A stretch of 64,000 bases of DNA from Salicibibacter cibi (GTDB lineage Bacteria; Bacillota; Bacilli; Bacillales; Marinococcaceae): assembly GCF_016495865.1 (NCBI RefSeq), contig NZ_CP054706.1, forward strand, positions 3,720,001-3,784,000, in the 5' to 3' direction. Numbering within the stretch: the stretch's first letter is position 1; each line of letters starts with the position of its first letter. Below, piece by piece: positions 51,114 to 61,197 of this stretch. Under the pieces are notes generated by a model. It was given only the letters and a program-made list of their open reading frames with translations. It searched no databases and was not told where the DNA came from. Both the position numbers and the translations under genes were made by a program.

Positions 51114-51680
51114 CTAAAACCCATACGCTTCTTCTTGTGTTTTGCGCATACTTCTATACGTCTCCATTAATCCGACGGTGTCTTCTACCAACTGATCGAT
51201 GCGGAGCAAGACATTGTCATTGGTGATCTCTTTTCGATGGAAATCCTTTTCCTCGATAAATACATAATCTTGGACGATTTGTGCTTTCATATACGACAAA
51301 ATCGGTTTGAGCTGTTGCTCCACGATGAGAAAGTGCGTCAGCGAACCTGCGGTTACCAGGATACTTACCACTTTATCGCGCAACCCGTCTTGAGGGAGCA
51401 AATCGAATATATTTTTTAATGTCGCGGGGATGGATGCCTGAAAAATCGGGGTTCCGATGATGATGGCATCGGCATCCATGACGGTTTGAGCGACATATTG
51501 TGTATCCCCTTCATAGTCCAAAAAATTGCGCCCATCACTAAACTGCACCTCATAATCTGCTAAATCAATCAAGGTTACGTCCGCATTCGGATATTTTTCA
51601 GAAATGGTGTTCATCGTGTAATCCATTGCTGTTCTCGTTTTAGAGCCGACATTAGAGCCGGATAATGTTACAATGTGCAC
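51114..51680 (-). CDS. NADPH-dependent FMN reductase
   Basis: A 188-residue flavodoxin-fold reductase. It has HIVTLSGSNVGSKTRTAMDY (FMN phosphate loop), ADAIIIGTPIFQASIPATLKNIFDLLP and KVVSILVTAGSLTHFL. The start is GTG at 51680 with GGGAGG 8 nt upstream, giving the usual family length; a longer start would overlap the monooxygenase gene. It begins 13 bases after the flavin monooxygenase gene. Such pairs are two-component systems in which the reductase supplies reduced FMN to the monooxygenase. Confidence 0.9.
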   Translation of the reverse strand: MHIVTLSGSNVGSKTRTAMDYTMNTISEKYPNADVTLIDLADYEVQFSDGRNFLDYEGDTQYVAQTVMDADAIIIGTPIFQASIPATLKNIFDLLPQDGLRDKVVSILVTAGSLTHFLIVEQQLKPILSYMKAQIVQDYVFIEEKDFHRKEITNDNVLLRIDQLVEDTVGLMETYRSMRKTQEEAYGF

Positions 51681-51693
51681 TTTGTCTGCCTCC

Positions 51694-52752
51694 CTACTGC
51701 TTGGCCGTATATTTCTTGATAGCCGGTAAAATTTCTGTTCCGATGAGCTCAATGTTTTTTCGTAGTTTATCAAACGGTACGCCGCCGAAATCCATTTGTG
51801 CAATAAAACGCTGATGACCGAATTGTTCATGCTGATAGAGAATTTTTTCGATTACCTGCTGCGGACTGCCCACATTTATTACGGTACGCAGATCGTCACT
51901 CTGTGCAAATGCCTGCTTCGGAAATCCCTGCCCATTTGTCAACTTCATCCCTTCATTGATATGAGGATAATATTCTTTCTGTGCCTGCTGAGTCGTTTCT
52001 GCTGTGTAAAAAAAGCCGGCGGTTGAAATCGGGAGTTCTGTTGGATCAAAACCACTTTGGGTTGCAGCCTCGCGATAAGCATCAATCGCCCGTTTAAAAC
52101 TGGCGACAGGTCCGCCTAAATGAGCCAAATACATCGGAACACCGGCATATCCAGCTTTGATGGCACTTGCCGGATTACCGCCGACTGCGCGCCAAATCGG
52201 CAAGGACCCATTTTGCGGACGAGGAAGCACCCGGGCATCTTTTAACGGCGCGCGGAATTCTCCTTCCCAATTGACGACTTCCTCTTGGTTGATTTTCAAT
52301 AATAGCTCGAACTTTTCTTCATAGAGCTCCTCATAATTGCGAAGATCGTAACCGAGCAAATCAAACAACCCCACACGCGAAGCACGACCTGCGACAATTT
52401 CCGCGCGTCCCTTCGAAATCAAATCAATCGTCGAGAAATTCTCATACACCCGCACCGGGTCTGACGTACTGATAATCGTAGAAGAACTTGATATTTTTAT
52501 TTTTTCGGTTGCCTGGGCAATTGCCGATAAAACAACCGCGTGCGCCTGTGTGGCAAAATATTCTTGATGGCTTTCACCGACGCTGAAAAAATCAATCCCC
52601 GCCTGCTCGGCTAATTGCGCTAATTCAATGAACTCATGAATCCGTTGTTCTGCAGAGATTCGTTCTCCCGCGATTGGATTCGGCAAGTGATCACCCAATG
52701 TATAAAGGCCAAATTCCATGCCTTTAGCCGGATCGATACGATAATTTTCCAT
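51694..52752 (-). CDS. LLM class flavin-dependent oxidoreductase (luciferase-like)
   Basis: A 352-residue luciferase-like monooxygenase of the TIM-barrel type. It starts MEFGLYTLGDHLPNP and has GIDFFSVGESHQEYFATQAH, ATEKIKISSSSTIISTSDPVRVYENF and LISKGRAEIVAGRASRVG, then the FMN-site segment LPIWRAVGGNPASAIKAGYAG, each typical of the family. It is followed by an FMN reductase on the same transcript and is divergent from an HxlR regulator. The substrate (an organosulfur compound, hydrocarbon or electrophile) is unknown. Confidence 0.9.
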   Translation of the reverse strand: MENYRIDPAKGMEFGLYTLGDHLPNPIAGERISAEQRIHEFIELAQLAEQAGIDFFSVGESHQEYFATQAHAVVLSAIAQATEKIKISSSSTIISTSDPVRVYENFSTIDLISKGRAEIVAGRASRVGLFDLLGYDLRNYEELYEEKFELLLKINQEEVVNWEGEFRAPLKDARVLPRPQNGSLPIWRAVGGNPASAIKAGYAGVPMYLAHLGGPVASFKRAIDAYREAATQSGFDPTELPISTAGFFYTAETTQQAQKEYYPHINEGMKLTNGQGFPKQAFAQSDDLRTVINVGSPQQVIEKILYQHEQFGHQRFIAQMDFGGVPFDKLRKNIELIGTEILPAIKKYTAKQ

Positions 52753-52838
52753 TTGGTTTATCCCTCTCTTTTCTCTAAACCTATATGACTATTATAAACG
52801 ATAACACTGCAAAGTATAAGTACGAACCTTTACGTGGT

Positions 52839-52860
52839 ATAGTATACAAAAAGATACTAT
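52839..52860. promoter_or_regulatory. Inverted repeat, candidate HxlR operator
   Basis: ATAGTAT and ATACTAT arms are separated by 8 bases just upstream of the HxlR start, in the divergent promoter region. Similar paired sites bind HxlR-type regulators in Bacillus. Confidence 0.5.
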
Positions 52861-52874
52861 GGAGGGGGATAGAC

Positions 52875-53213
52875 ATGAATATTGATCCTAAACAATGTCA
52901 CGTCGAGGAAGCTTTGGAGATTGTGGTAGGAAAATGGAAACCGATTATTTTATTAAATTTGCTAAAATATGGAACGTTACGCTTCAATGAGCTAAAGCGC
53001 AGCGTACCTAATATTACACAAAAAATGTTGACAAAACATTTACGCGAATTGGAAGAAGAGGATATTATCACGCGAATGGTTTACCCGCAAGTGCCGCCAA
53101 AGGTCGAGTATTCGATCACGGAATATGGAAGGAGCCTGGAACCGATTTTGGAAGCGATGCACGAATGGGGGACGAAACACCAGAATCGCAAACGTACAAA
53201 AAGCGTGCGATAA
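52875..53213 (+). CDS. HxlR family transcriptional regulator
   Basis: A 112-residue winged-helix repressor or activator. It has [21 protein letters not shown] with a conserved N-terminal Cys8, [40 protein letters not shown] and [21 protein letters not shown]. In YodB, CatR and HypR an equivalent Cys senses quinones, diamide or hypochlorite. The ATG at 52875 follows GGAGGGGG; a start 30 codons earlier is unsupported. It is divergent from the flavin monooxygenase/reductase pair and most likely controls it. Confidence 0.92.
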   Translation: MNIDPKQCHVEEALEIVVGKWKPIILLNLLKYGTLRFNELKRSVPNITQKMLTKHLRELEEEDIITRMVYPQVPPKVEYSITEYGRSLEPILEAMHEWGTKHQNRKRTKSVR

Positions 53214-53245
53214 CCTGTCAGTTTAGCGCAGCACAGTCAAAATAA

Positions 53246-53476
53246 GCGTTCACACAAAAAATTTATCAGCTGCTTGGGTGGGTAGGGACAAAGCGCTTAC
53301 TTATTCACCATTTTTATCTAAATCCCCCCGATGATGATCGCAAACATTCTCGTAATGCGCCGCTCTATGCGACCTTACTGATGCAATATTTGGGACAATT
53401 ATCCAGAAATTCTGCTCTTAGGAGAACGCTGAATCTTCCGAGCTATTTCCACACGTTACTAATGGGGGCACGATGA
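53246..53476 (+). pseudogene. Gene fragment lacking a start codon
   Basis: After a TAA at 53243, 76 codons run open to TGA at 53474 without ATG, GTG or TTG near the beginning. The peptide (for example YQLLGWVGTKRLLIHHFYLN and NAPLYATLLMQYLGQLSRN) looks like real protein rather than noise. I do not recognise the family. It is probably the 3' remnant of a deleted gene. Confidence 0.4.
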
Positions 53477-53582
53477 TAATATTTGCTGTCGTCCCAGTAC
53501 TCTGCCTGTGAACCATGCGCTTCTATGTTGAATAAGATGACGTAAACCTATCCTAACCTACCTGAAAGGAGCGTCATTTCTG

Positions 53583-53985
53583 ATGAATCAGCACGATCCT
53601 CACTGGCAAAGAAATGGCTCCCCAAACCAACAAAGACAGTTTGGCCCTATTTTCAACGGATTAATCGGTGGTTTCTTCGGACCTCCCGGACAGCCACCTA
53701 CAGAGATGCCAACCCAACCAACACAAACGGGAGCTCCAACTGAGCACCTCCGGGTTTCACCCCGCCAAAACCTAACGGGATCGCCACATTTGCCATTGAT
53801 CCGGGAGCTATACGGGGATGCTTATTTCGTTTCACCTATGTTTGGCTGACCAATCAACAACAATTTTGGTTCTATCCGATATTTGTAGGTCAAAAACGTC
53901 TGTGGCAGGGTTTAGATGGACTGGATTTTCTTGGTCCTATTTTGGCATTGACACACGTTTAATCGATACATGCCAGTGCTTTTGA
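53583..53985 (+). pseudogene. Small Pro/Gln-rich protein gene with two frameshifts
   Basis: The first frame starts at 53583 after GAAAGGAG and has a Gln/Pro-rich segment. Near 53740 the coding signal moves one frame (APPGFTPPKPNGIATFAID, then FTYVWLTNQQQFWFYPIFVG). Near 53905-53912 it moves again (GFRWTGFSWSYFGIDTRLID, ending CQCF). Bacilli have small conserved proteins of unknown function with the WLTN-FWFYP-FVG and FRW-G-YFGID pattern, which this resembles. It is either a decayed gene or a site of consensus error. Confidence 0.6.
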
Positions 53986-54002
53986 ACCTTCTGATAGCAA
54001 AA

Positions 54003-54031
54003 TAAAAAGACTGCCCATCGGCAGTCTTTCA
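54003..54031 (-). terminator. Intrinsic terminator after purA
   Basis: On the minus strand AAAGACTGCC and GGCAGTCTTT pair across a short loop, followed by TTATTTT. Confidence 0.92.
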
Positions 54032-54034
54032 TCC

Positions 54035-55324
54035 TTACAATCCCCACACGCCACGCACTTCATTCGTTTGTGTTCGATCTGGTCCAACCGAGAACACCGA
54101 CAACGGAATGTTTGTCAGTTGAGCGATACGTTCCGCATAATGCCGTGCCCGTACCGGCAAATCACCTAGACTACGAGCTTCGGTAATATTCTCGTTCCAT
54201 CCAGGCATTTCTTCGTAGATCGGTTTACATTCGGCGAGTACATTCAAACTTGCGGGAAACTCTTCCATTCGCTCCCCTCGGTATTCATAGGCCACACAAA
54301 TTTTCACCGTATCAAGCCCGGAAAGCACATCAAGACAATTTAATGACAAGTCGGTAATGCCGCTCACCCGGCGAGCGTGGCGGACGACGACAGAGTCAAA
54401 CCAGCCGACGCGGCGAGGGCGTCCTGTCGTCGTTCCGTATTCATTACCGATATCGCGAATCCGATCTCCCACTGCATCGGTGAGTTCGGTCGGAAACGGT
54501 CCGTCCCCAACCCTCGTCGTATAAGCCTTCGACACCCCGACAACGTGATGAATTTTTGAAGGACCGACACCGGAACCGATCGTTACCCCGCCGGCAATCG
54601 GATTCGACGACGTGACAAACGGATACGTTCCCTGGTCGATATCAAGCATTACGCCCTGCGCCCCTTCAAATAAGACGCGCCGCCCTTGGTCAATGGCATC
54701 GTTCAAAACAACCGACGTGTCACAAACATAAGCTGCTAAACGTTGCCCATACTCATAATACTCCTCAAGAATATCCTCGACGCGGAACCCTTCCGTTTCA
54801 TAGATTTTTTCGAGTAGGCGATTTTTTTCTTTTAGATTACGATCCAGTTTATCGGCAAACGCCTCTTTCTCAAGCAGATCGGCGACACGAATGCCAACAC
54901 GGGCGGCCTTATCCATATACGCCGGCCCAATGCCTTTCTTCGTCGTCCCGATCTTGCTTGCCCCTTTGCTTTCCTCTTCCGCAATATCCTGTTGAATATG
55001 ATAAGGAAGAATGACATGGGCGCGGTTGCTGATCCGCAAATTGCTTGTCTCGATTCCGCGCGCTTCAAGCCCTTCCAATTCTTCGACCAATGCTTTCGGG
55101 TCAATCACCATCCCGTTACCGATGACACAGATCTTTTCATCAGAAAAAATACCGGAGGGTACGAGGTGTAACTTGTAGGTTTCACCGTCAAACTTAATCG
55201 TATGTCCGGCATTGTTGCCCCCTTGATAACGGGCAATCACTTCCGCATTTTCCGATAGGTAATCCGTAATCTTTCCTTTGCCTTCGTCCCCCCACTGTGT
55301 TCCCACGATAACGATGGATGACAA
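54035..55324 (-). CDS. purA: Adenylosuccinate synthetase
   Basis: This 429-residue enzyme makes adenylosuccinate from IMP, aspartate and GTP. It has [17 protein letters not shown] (GTP loop with catalytic Asp), [12 protein letters not shown] with the catalytic His, [31 protein letters not shown] and [12 protein letters not shown]. The start is TTG at 55324 with AGAGGTG upstream, which gives the N-terminus SSIVIVG expected for PurA; an ATG six codons earlier overlaps the binding site. It is alone between dnaB and accessory genes. Confidence 0.97.
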   Translation of the reverse strand: MSSIVIVGTQWGDEGKGKITDYLSENAEVIARYQGGNNAGHTIKFDGETYKLHLVPSGIFSDEKICVIGNGMVIDPKALVEELEGLEARGIETSNLRISNRAHVILPYHIQQDIAEEESKGASKIGTTKKGIGPAYMDKAARVGIRVADLLEKEAFADKLDRNLKEKNRLLEKIYETEGFRVEDILEEYYEYGQRLAAYVCDTSVVLNDAIDQGRRVLFEGAQGVMLDIDQGTYPFVTSSNPIAGGVTIGSGVGPSKIHHVVGVSKAYTTRVGDGPFPTELTDAVGDRIRDIGNEYGTTTGRPRRVGWFDSVVVRHARRVSGITDLSLNCLDVLSGLDTVKICVAYEYRGERMEEFPASLNVLAECKPIYEEMPGWNENITEARSLGDLPVRARHYAERIAQLTNIPLSVFSVGPDRTQTNEVRGVWGL

Positions 55325-55449
55325 AAGACTCACCTCTTCCAATTAAATGTTCCGTTTTTTTCTTATTTCCGGCCTTTATTTTACCAAAATAAACACTTCC
55401 GGTCAAAAATCCCGAACATTAAACGCATATAAAGTTTATTCATTCGTTT

Positions 55450-56811
55450 TTAGGCGCCGGGCGGCGCCACACTCTCCTCGTGCTTCCGATCGAGGTTCAC
55501 AAATTTATTGTACTCTTTAATAAATGCCAGTTCCACGTTTCCGACCGGTCCGTTCCGTTGTTTGGATATGATAATTTCGATAACATTTTGATTCTCGGCT
55601 TCTTGATCGTAGTAATCTTCCCTGTATAAAAAAGCAACAATATCCGCATCCTGCTCGATACTCCCCGACTCCCGCAAGTCCGACATCATCGGTCGTTTAT
55701 CCTGTCTTGACTCCACACCCCGGGAAAGTTGGGAGAGGGCAATCACGGGGACGTTTAACTCGCGTGCGATCGCCTTAAGATTCCGCGAGATCTCCGATAC
55801 TTCTTGCTGCCGACTCTCGGTACCCCGACCCTGAATGAGCTGCAAATAATCAATCATAACCATGCCAAGGCCTTTTTCCTGTTGCAAACGCCGGCATTTG
55901 GCACGGATATCAGCAACTTTAATGCCGGGAGAATCATCAATATAAACACCCGCACGCGAAAGAGTTCCCATTGCCATGGCTAATTTTTCCCAATCTTCTT
56001 CCAACAGTTGGCCGGTACGAAGACGGGAGCCATCAATATTTCCCTCTGCGCATAACATCCGCTGCACGAGTTGGGTCGCACCCATTTCGAGGCTAAAGAT
56101 CGCCACATTTTCATCTGTTTTTGTCGCGATGTTTTGCGTAATGTTCAAGGCGAACGCCGTTTTTCCCATGGAAGGACGCGCAGCAACAATAATTAAATCA
56201 CTGTTTTGAAACCCTGCGGTCATGCGATCCAGTTCCTGAAAACCGCTCGCGACTCCGGTGAGGGCGTCGCCACGGCTTTGCAACATTTCAATGTTGTCGT
56301 ACGTCTCCATAAGCACTTCTTTGATGGATAAAAAAGACCCGGATGTCCGTCGATTCGAGACCTCCATGATCATCCGTTCCGCATCGCCAAGCACTTCATC
56401 CACTTCTTGCTCTTCTGTATACCCTTCGGAAACAATAGAGGTTGCTGCTCGGATCAAACGTCGCAAAAGCGCTTTTTCCTCAATAATCCGCGAGTAGTAA
56501 CCTACATTTGCTGCTGTCGGAACAGCATTGGCGAGATCGGTGAGATAGGAAATTCCACCGGCTTCTTCCAGCCATTCGTGATCTTGCAACTGTGACGTCA
56601 CTGTAACAAGGTCAACAGGCTCTGCCTTTTCCGAAAGGTCTGTCATCACCCGAAAAATCCGTTGATGGGACGCTCGGTAAAAATCTTCGGGCCTTAACCG
56701 TTCCGTAGCGGTGATAAGGGACTCTTCTTCAAGAAAAATCGCCCCTAAAACCGCTTGTTCAGCTGCTATATTTTGTGGCGGCGTACGTTCGCCGCTTAAA
56801 ATATCAGTCAA
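55450..56811 (-). CDS. dnaB: Replicative DNA helicase
   Basis: A 453-residue hexameric replication-fork helicase (named DnaC in Bacillus subtilis). The N-terminal domain has PPQNIAAEQAVLGAIFL. The RecA-like domain has GFQELDRMTAGFQNSDLIIVAARPSMGKTAFAL (Walker A, in parts), MVMIDYLQLIQG (Walker B), and SQLSRGVESRQDKRPMMSDLRESG. The start is TTG at 56811 with AAAGGAGG 7 nt upstream, giving TDILSG, which aligns with relatives; the ATG at 56835 has no site. It follows rplI as in other bacilli. Confidence 0.97.
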   Translation of the reverse strand: MTDILSGERTPPQNIAAEQAVLGAIFLEEESLITATERLRPEDFYRASHQRIFRVMTDLSEKAEPVDLVTVTSQLQDHEWLEEAGGISYLTDLANAVPTAANVGYYSRIIEEKALLRRLIRAATSIVSEGYTEEQEVDEVLGDAERMIMEVSNRRTSGSFLSIKEVLMETYDNIEMLQSRGDALTGVASGFQELDRMTAGFQNSDLIIVAARPSMGKTAFALNITQNIATKTDENVAIFSLEMGATQLVQRMLCAEGNIDGSRLRTGQLLEEDWEKLAMAMGTLSRAGVYIDDSPGIKVADIRAKCRRLQQEKGLGMVMIDYLQLIQGRGTESRQQEVSEISRNLKAIARELNVPVIALSQLSRGVESRQDKRPMMSDLRESGSIEQDADIVAFLYREDYYDQEAENQNVIEIIISKQRNGPVGNVELAFIKEYNKFVNLDRKHEESVAPPGA

Positions 56812-56841
56812 CGCACGGCCTCCTTTCCCGTTCATGTGTTT

Positions 56842-57288
56842 TTACTTTTGCTCTTTAACATGAATGTCAACCGTGGCAATCACTTGCGGATGAATTTTAA
56901 TCCCGACTTTTGTTACTCCCAGCGCTCGGATTGGATCTTTCAAATCGATTTTACGCTTGTCTATGTCAAATCCTTGTTGCTTGAGGGATTCCGTAATTTG
57001 TTTTGTAGAAACGGCACCGAATAGGCGGCCACCTTGTCCGGCTTTTGCCAAAATCTCAACGGTCGTCTCTTCAAGTTCTTGTTTCTTTTCCTTGGCTTCT
57101 TCCAACGCTTGCTGTTCTTTTCGTTCATCGCTCTCTTTTTTCTTTTCCAATTCTTTTATATTGGATTTTGTGGCTTCGACAGCAAGCTGATTCGGAAATA
57201 GATAGTTTCGAAAATAGCCTTCCGATACGTTTTTGACTTCTCCTTTTTTGCCTTTACCTTTCACATCTTTTTGGAAAATAACTTTCAT
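56842..57288 (-). CDS. rplI: Ribosomal protein bL9
   Basis: A 148-residue large-subunit protein. The N-terminal domain [30 protein letters not shown] carries the L9 signature (given in parts). A long charged connecting helix (about 42-75) and a C-terminal rRNA-binding domain with [13 protein letters not shown] follow. The start overlaps the gdpP stop by 4 bases, so the two are coupled. Confidence 0.98.
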   Translation of the reverse strand: MKVIFQKDVKGKGKKGEVKNVSEGYFRNYLFPNQLAVEATKSNIKELEKKKESDERKEQQALEEAKEKKQELEETTVEILAKAGQGGRLFGAVSTKQITESLKQQGFDIDKRKIDLKDPIRALGVTKVGIKIHPQVIATVDIHVKEQK

Positions 57289-59255
57289 CCTTCGTTTCCT
57301 CCTTCCAAATACTCATTGATCGCCGTTTTCAGACGGCTTTCAGCCTCTGTGGGCGAAAGGCCTTCCAATTGCACAGCTGCATTGGTTAAATGTCCGCCTC
57401 CGCCCAATTGTTCCATAATGACCTGAACATTCACGTCCCCTAAAGAACGGGCACTAATGCTAATCCGTTCGTCTTTAAGTTTTGCAACGACGAATGCACC
57501 CTTGACACCGTTCATCGTTAGCAATGTATCCGCTGCTTGCGCAATAAGCACCTGATGATAGGTTTCCCCTTCTTTGCTGCAAGCGATCGCCATTCCGGCC
57601 TGATAAATATAAGCCTTCTGAATGAGCCGGGAACGTTGAATATATTGATCAAGATCCTCTTTTAGCAAAAGCTGTACAGCAGTCGTATCAGCACCGTTGG
57701 CTTTCAAATAGGAAGCGGCATCGAAAGTACGCGATCCGGTACGAATGCTGAAATTTTTCGTATCCACCATCATCCCCGCAAGCATGGCGGTCGCTTCCAA
57801 GGCATCCATTGATACACGGTTCGGTTGATACTCCAAAATTTCGGTGACAAGTTCGGAAGCCGAAGAAGCATATGGCTCCATATAGACAAGTGCAGGATCG
57901 TCGATAAATTCTTCCCCGCGCCGATGATGATCGAGAACAACGACACGATGGACACGCTCAAGTAGCTTTGGTTCGATCACAAGCGAAGGTTTATGGGTAT
58001 CTACGATGACGAGCAGCGTCTGCCTCGTTAGCTGTTCCAAAGACTCACTCGGTGTTAAAAAGCGTGACCATAGATATTCATGCTGTTCAACTTCATTCAT
58101 CAGTTTGTGAACATCCGGACTTACTTCATTCGGATCCACAACGATGTAAGCATCCTTTTCATTCACTTCAGCGACTTTTAAAACACCGATCCCTGATCCA
58201 ATTGCGTCCATATCAGGGTTTTTATGGCCCATGACAATCACTTGATCGCTTTCAAGCACAAAATCCCGCAATGCATGGGAAATGACACGAGCTCGTACCC
58301 GCGTTCGTTTTTCGACTGCATTGGTTTTTCCGCCATAAAAGCGCACTTGTCCGTTCTTTTCCTTGATCACCACTTGGTCTCCGCCCCGACCGAGCGCCAA
58401 ATCCAAACTCGATTGGGCAAGCGCCCCCAATTCCCGCGGCGTCCTTTCTCCGCTACCGATGCCTATACTGAGCGTAAGCGCCACTTTTTCCTTCATGGTT
58501 ACTTCCCGAATATCATCAATGATTTGAAAACGATTATTTTCAATTTCTTGCAGCGTTCTATAATTTAAGAAAGCGATAAAACGGTCGTCTGCAACACTGC
58601 GCAGGAAAATACCATAGTCGTTCGCCCATTGGTTGATTTTGGTAAGTGCGCCCCCCCTTAAACGGCTCGTCACCTGATCTTCCAATCCCTGTGTTACATC
58701 ATCATAATTATCCAGTAAAATGTGGGCGATCACCGGTTGCTCTTCATTGTATAAATCTCGTGTCTCAACAGTCTCCGTCATGTCAAAAAAATACAAAAGA
58801 CGTTCTTCAGAGCGTTCATACACATAATGTTCCCGACCGTTTAATTGCAATCGATGTTCCAAATTTTTATTTCGGATTAGATCAGGAAAATCATCGGAAA
58901 GAACAGCGAGCGATTTTCCGATGTACTCATTCGGCAAATAGGACAAAAGGTATGGGTTTGCCCACTGTATCGTTTCATTTTGGTCATACAGCAAGATGCC
59001 GACGGGGAAATTTTTTATTGCTTCTTCTCCGGCACGATTAACCCGATGGCTTAACTTCGAAATATATTTTTTTACATCCGATTCCATTCGTTTGTGTATA
59101 TGGTATGCAAGATAGGTTAATGCGATTAAAACGACGAAACCAATCACGCCAAGTTGCCAATGAAAAAAGAAAAGCGTGATATTCATCAATAACGCAACGA
59201 TAAAAACGAGCAATATGGGGTAATCATACCAGTGCTTTCTTAGAAAATTAGGCAT
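57285..59255 (-). CDS. gdpP: Cyclic-di-AMP phosphodiesterase GdpP
   Basis: A 656-residue membrane phosphodiesterase that breaks down c-di-AMP. Two TM helices (about 11-52) precede a PAS domain (about 85-150) and a degenerate GGDEF domain (about 170-300). The DHH domain has [26 protein letters not shown] and [14 protein letters not shown], and the DHHA1 end has [15 protein letters not shown]. c-di-AMP controls potassium and osmolyte balance and wall stress in bacilli. GGGGGTGAG precedes the ATG. It lies between yybS and rplI. Confidence 0.97.
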   Translation of the reverse strand: MPNFLRKHWYDYPILLVFIVALLMNITLFFFHWQLGVIGFVVLIALTYLAYHIHKRMESDVKKYISKLSHRVNRAGEEAIKNFPVGILLYDQNETIQWANPYLLSYLPNEYIGKSLAVLSDDFPDLIRNKNLEHRLQLNGREHYVYERSEERLLYFFDMTETVETRDLYNEEQPVIAHILLDNYDDVTQGLEDQVTSRLRGGALTKINQWANDYGIFLRSVADDRFIAFLNYRTLQEIENNRFQIIDDIREVTMKEKVALTLSIGIGSGERTPRELGALAQSSLDLALGRGGDQVVIKEKNGQVRFYGGKTNAVEKRTRVRARVISHALRDFVLESDQVIVMGHKNPDMDAIGSGIGVLKVAEVNEKDAYIVVDPNEVSPDVHKLMNEVEQHEYLWSRFLTPSESLEQLTRQTLLVIVDTHKPSLVIEPKLLERVHRVVVLDHHRRGEEFIDDPALVYMEPYASSASELVTEILEYQPNRVSMDALEATAMLAGMMVDTKNFSIRTGSRTFDAASYLKANGADTTAVQLLLKEDLDQYIQRSRLIQKAYIYQAGMAIACSKEGETYHQVLIAQAADTLLTMNGVKGAFVVAKLKDERISISARSLGDVNVQVIMEQLGGGGHLTNAAVQLEGLSPTEAESRLKTAINEYLEGGNEG

Positions 59256-59266
59256 CTGCTCACCCC

Positions 59267-60208
59267 CTATTTATCAGACTTAATCCGGTTTTTTATATCC
59301 ATTCCGATATCCAAAATCCCAAGGATTCGAACGAACACTTGGACAAGCGGAAGCATCAACCCCGGAAAAAGGATTAGGATCGGAAGTGCTCTCGTTATAT
59401 TTCGCATGTATACAAATTGGAACATAACCGATGCTCCCTGTATAATCATAGCAAATTCAAGCAACGGAAAGATATTAGAGATAAGCATATGCATCGTCGT
59501 TCCCTGATCTTCGATCACTGCCAACCGCATGATAATACCTGCCAAATAGTACCAAAGAAAAACTCGCGGCAAGGACCACTCTCTGAGGGGCGGAAATCGA
59601 TATGTCCCTCCGATAAGCCTTCGCAAAAATGGATGGGCAATGGTTTGCGTCAAAAACGCATAGCCAACACCGGTCACGATCATGATTAAAGGTGCAATTT
59701 GCGGGATTTGCGCAATAGATTCGCGATAAAAATCCAATTGTTCTTCATCGACTTCCTGATCAAAGGAAGTTAGCATTTGTTCTGTAGAGTCAACTGAATC
59801 TTCCATTCCGCTTTGAAGCGCTTCAAAGGGATGAATATCAAGAAGGACAACAGATCCGACAAAGAGAAGGACCAGTGTAAAAATATAGCTTAAACTCCCT
59901 GCGAAAAGCGTTCGAAATGCAGACCTTTTTACATGGTAACTGACACCGACCACATAGCCGCCCACCCCAAATAAAAGCACGAGCGGGATCGAAAAAGCCG
60001 AGGCTATTAAAAAGGTGGCAACAAAACTGACGGCAAGAACCAACGCCCCGGGTTTCGGCCCGAAACGGACCGTGTATAGCAGGAGAGGAATGGGCAGCAC
60101 CCATACGAATAATATGCCTAAAACCGGTATGTAAACGGTAGCTGCCATTAAAATTGCAAAGAGGGCAACCATAACAGCTCCCTCGGTTATTTTTCTCGAT
60201 TGATCCAT
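59267..60208 (-). CDS. yybS: DUF2232 family membrane protein YybS
   Basis: A 313-residue membrane protein with about eight hydrophobic segments. Typical DUF2232 parts are TEGAVMVALFAILMAATVYIP, VLPIPLLLYTVRFGPKPGAL and FLWYYLAGIIMRL. The function is unknown, although the family resembles substrate-specific components of ECF-type importers. The ATG at 60208 has AAGGGGGAT upstream; the ATG twelve codons earlier lacks a site. It ends 11 bases before gdpP. Confidence 0.93.
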   Translation of the reverse strand: MDQSRKITEGAVMVALFAILMAATVYIPVLGILFVWVLPIPLLLYTVRFGPKPGALVLAVSFVATFLIASAFSIPLVLLFGVGGYVVGVSYHVKRSAFRTLFAGSLSYIFTLVLLFVGSVVLLDIHPFEALQSGMEDSVDSTEQMLTSFDQEVDEEQLDFYRESIAQIPQIAPLIMIVTGVGYAFLTQTIAHPFLRRLIGGTYRFPPLREWSLPRVFLWYYLAGIIMRLAVIEDQGTTMHMLISNIFPLLEFAMIIQGASVMFQFVYMRNITRALPILILFPGLMLPLVQVFVRILGILDIGMDIKNRIKSDK

Positions 60209-60355
60209 GCCATCCCCCTTCTGGAAATGAGAGGTGAGAAACACTTTTTAGTACCCCGTTTAGTATATTTCACTGATCCATTGTAGCCCATACATCTTCA
60301 AAAAGAAAGAACGAACATTTATCGGCGGCCATTGGCGACGATTCGTATGAAGAAA

Positions 60356-60384
60356 GAACACTGCCGGTGTCATCGGCAGTGTTC
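60356..60384 (-). terminator. Intrinsic terminator after rpsR
   Basis: On the minus strand GAACACTGCCG and CGGCAGTGTTC form a perfect 11-bp stem. The T-run is short. Confidence 0.8.
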
Positions 60385-60394
60385 GTAAGGAGCA

Positions 60395-60622
60395 TTAATC
60401 TTCTTGTGCATATGGGAGTAACGCAGCTTGACGTGAACGTTTAATCGCGGTCGTCAATTTACGCTGATATTTCGCAGATGTTCCAGTTACCCGTCTCGGT
60501 AAAATCTTTCCCCGATCCGAGATAAACTTCTGGAGAAGATTAACATCTTTATAATCAATGGTCTTGATTTTATTAACGGTGAAATAACATACCTTTCTGC
60601 GCTTGCCTCTGCGGCGTGCCAT
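60395..60622 (-). CDS. rpsR: Ribosomal protein bS18
   Basis: A 75-residue small-subunit protein with [38 protein letters not shown] and [30 protein letters not shown] (in parts). AAGGAGGGAG precedes the ATG. It is the last gene of rpsF-ssb-rpsR, where S18 pairs with S6 in the 30S platform. Confidence 0.98.
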   Translation of the reverse strand: MARRRGKRRKVCYFTVNKIKTIDYKDVNLLQKFISDRGKILPRRVTGTSAKYQRKLTTAIKRSRQAALLPYAQED

Positions 60623-60665
60623 AGGACTCCCTCCTTCTTAAATTATTTTTCTCGATGGGAAGTGT

Positions 60666-61166
60666 TTAGAATGGTAAATCGTCGTCGGAAATATCGATCG
60701 GCTTTCCGTCATTGGAGATAGGATCTTCATTCAAATCAGCGGATTGACGTTGCCCTTCTTGGCCATATCCAACGTTTCCTTGGTAATTGGACGGCCCGGA
60801 AGCAGCTCCAACGCCTTGGTCATCCCCGCCCCGATTCGCGGTCACATTACGGGGCTCCAAAAATTGGACGCTTTCCGCTTGTATTTCAACGACATTCACG
60901 CGCCGTCCTTCCCGATTTTCATAACTGCGGCTTTGAACGCGCCCATCAACGCCTGCCAAACTTCCCTTTTTCAAGTAATTGGCGACGTTTTCTGCCTGTT
61001 TTCTCCAAACCACGCAGTTCAAAAAATCCGCTTCCCGTTCCCCATACTGGTTTGTAAATGGACGATTAACGGCGATGCCGAAATTGGCTACTGCCACCCC
61101 GTTCGGGGTGTACCGCAATTCCGGATCACGAGTGAGACGTCCAACGAGTACGACGCGATTAATCAT
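60666..61166 (-). CDS. ssb: Single-stranded DNA-binding protein
   Basis: A 166-residue SSB. The OB fold (about 1-108) has [56 protein letters not shown] and [21 protein letters not shown] Gly/Gln-rich linker is followed by the acidic partner-binding tip ISDDDLPF. The ATG at 61166 has GGGAGGG upstream, and an ATG five codons earlier overlaps it. It lies between rpsF and rpsR as in other Firmicutes. Confidence 0.98.
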   Translation of the reverse strand: MINRVVLVGRLTRDPELRYTPNGVAVANFGIAVNRPFTNQYGEREADFLNCVVWRKQAENVANYLKKGSLAGVDGRVQSRSYENREGRRVNVVEIQAESVQFLEPRNVTANRGGDDQGVGAASGPSNYQGNVGYGQEGQRQSADLNEDPISNDGKPIDISDDDLPF

Positions 61167-61197
61167 TCCAAACCCTCCCATTTATTTGAAGAATGCT

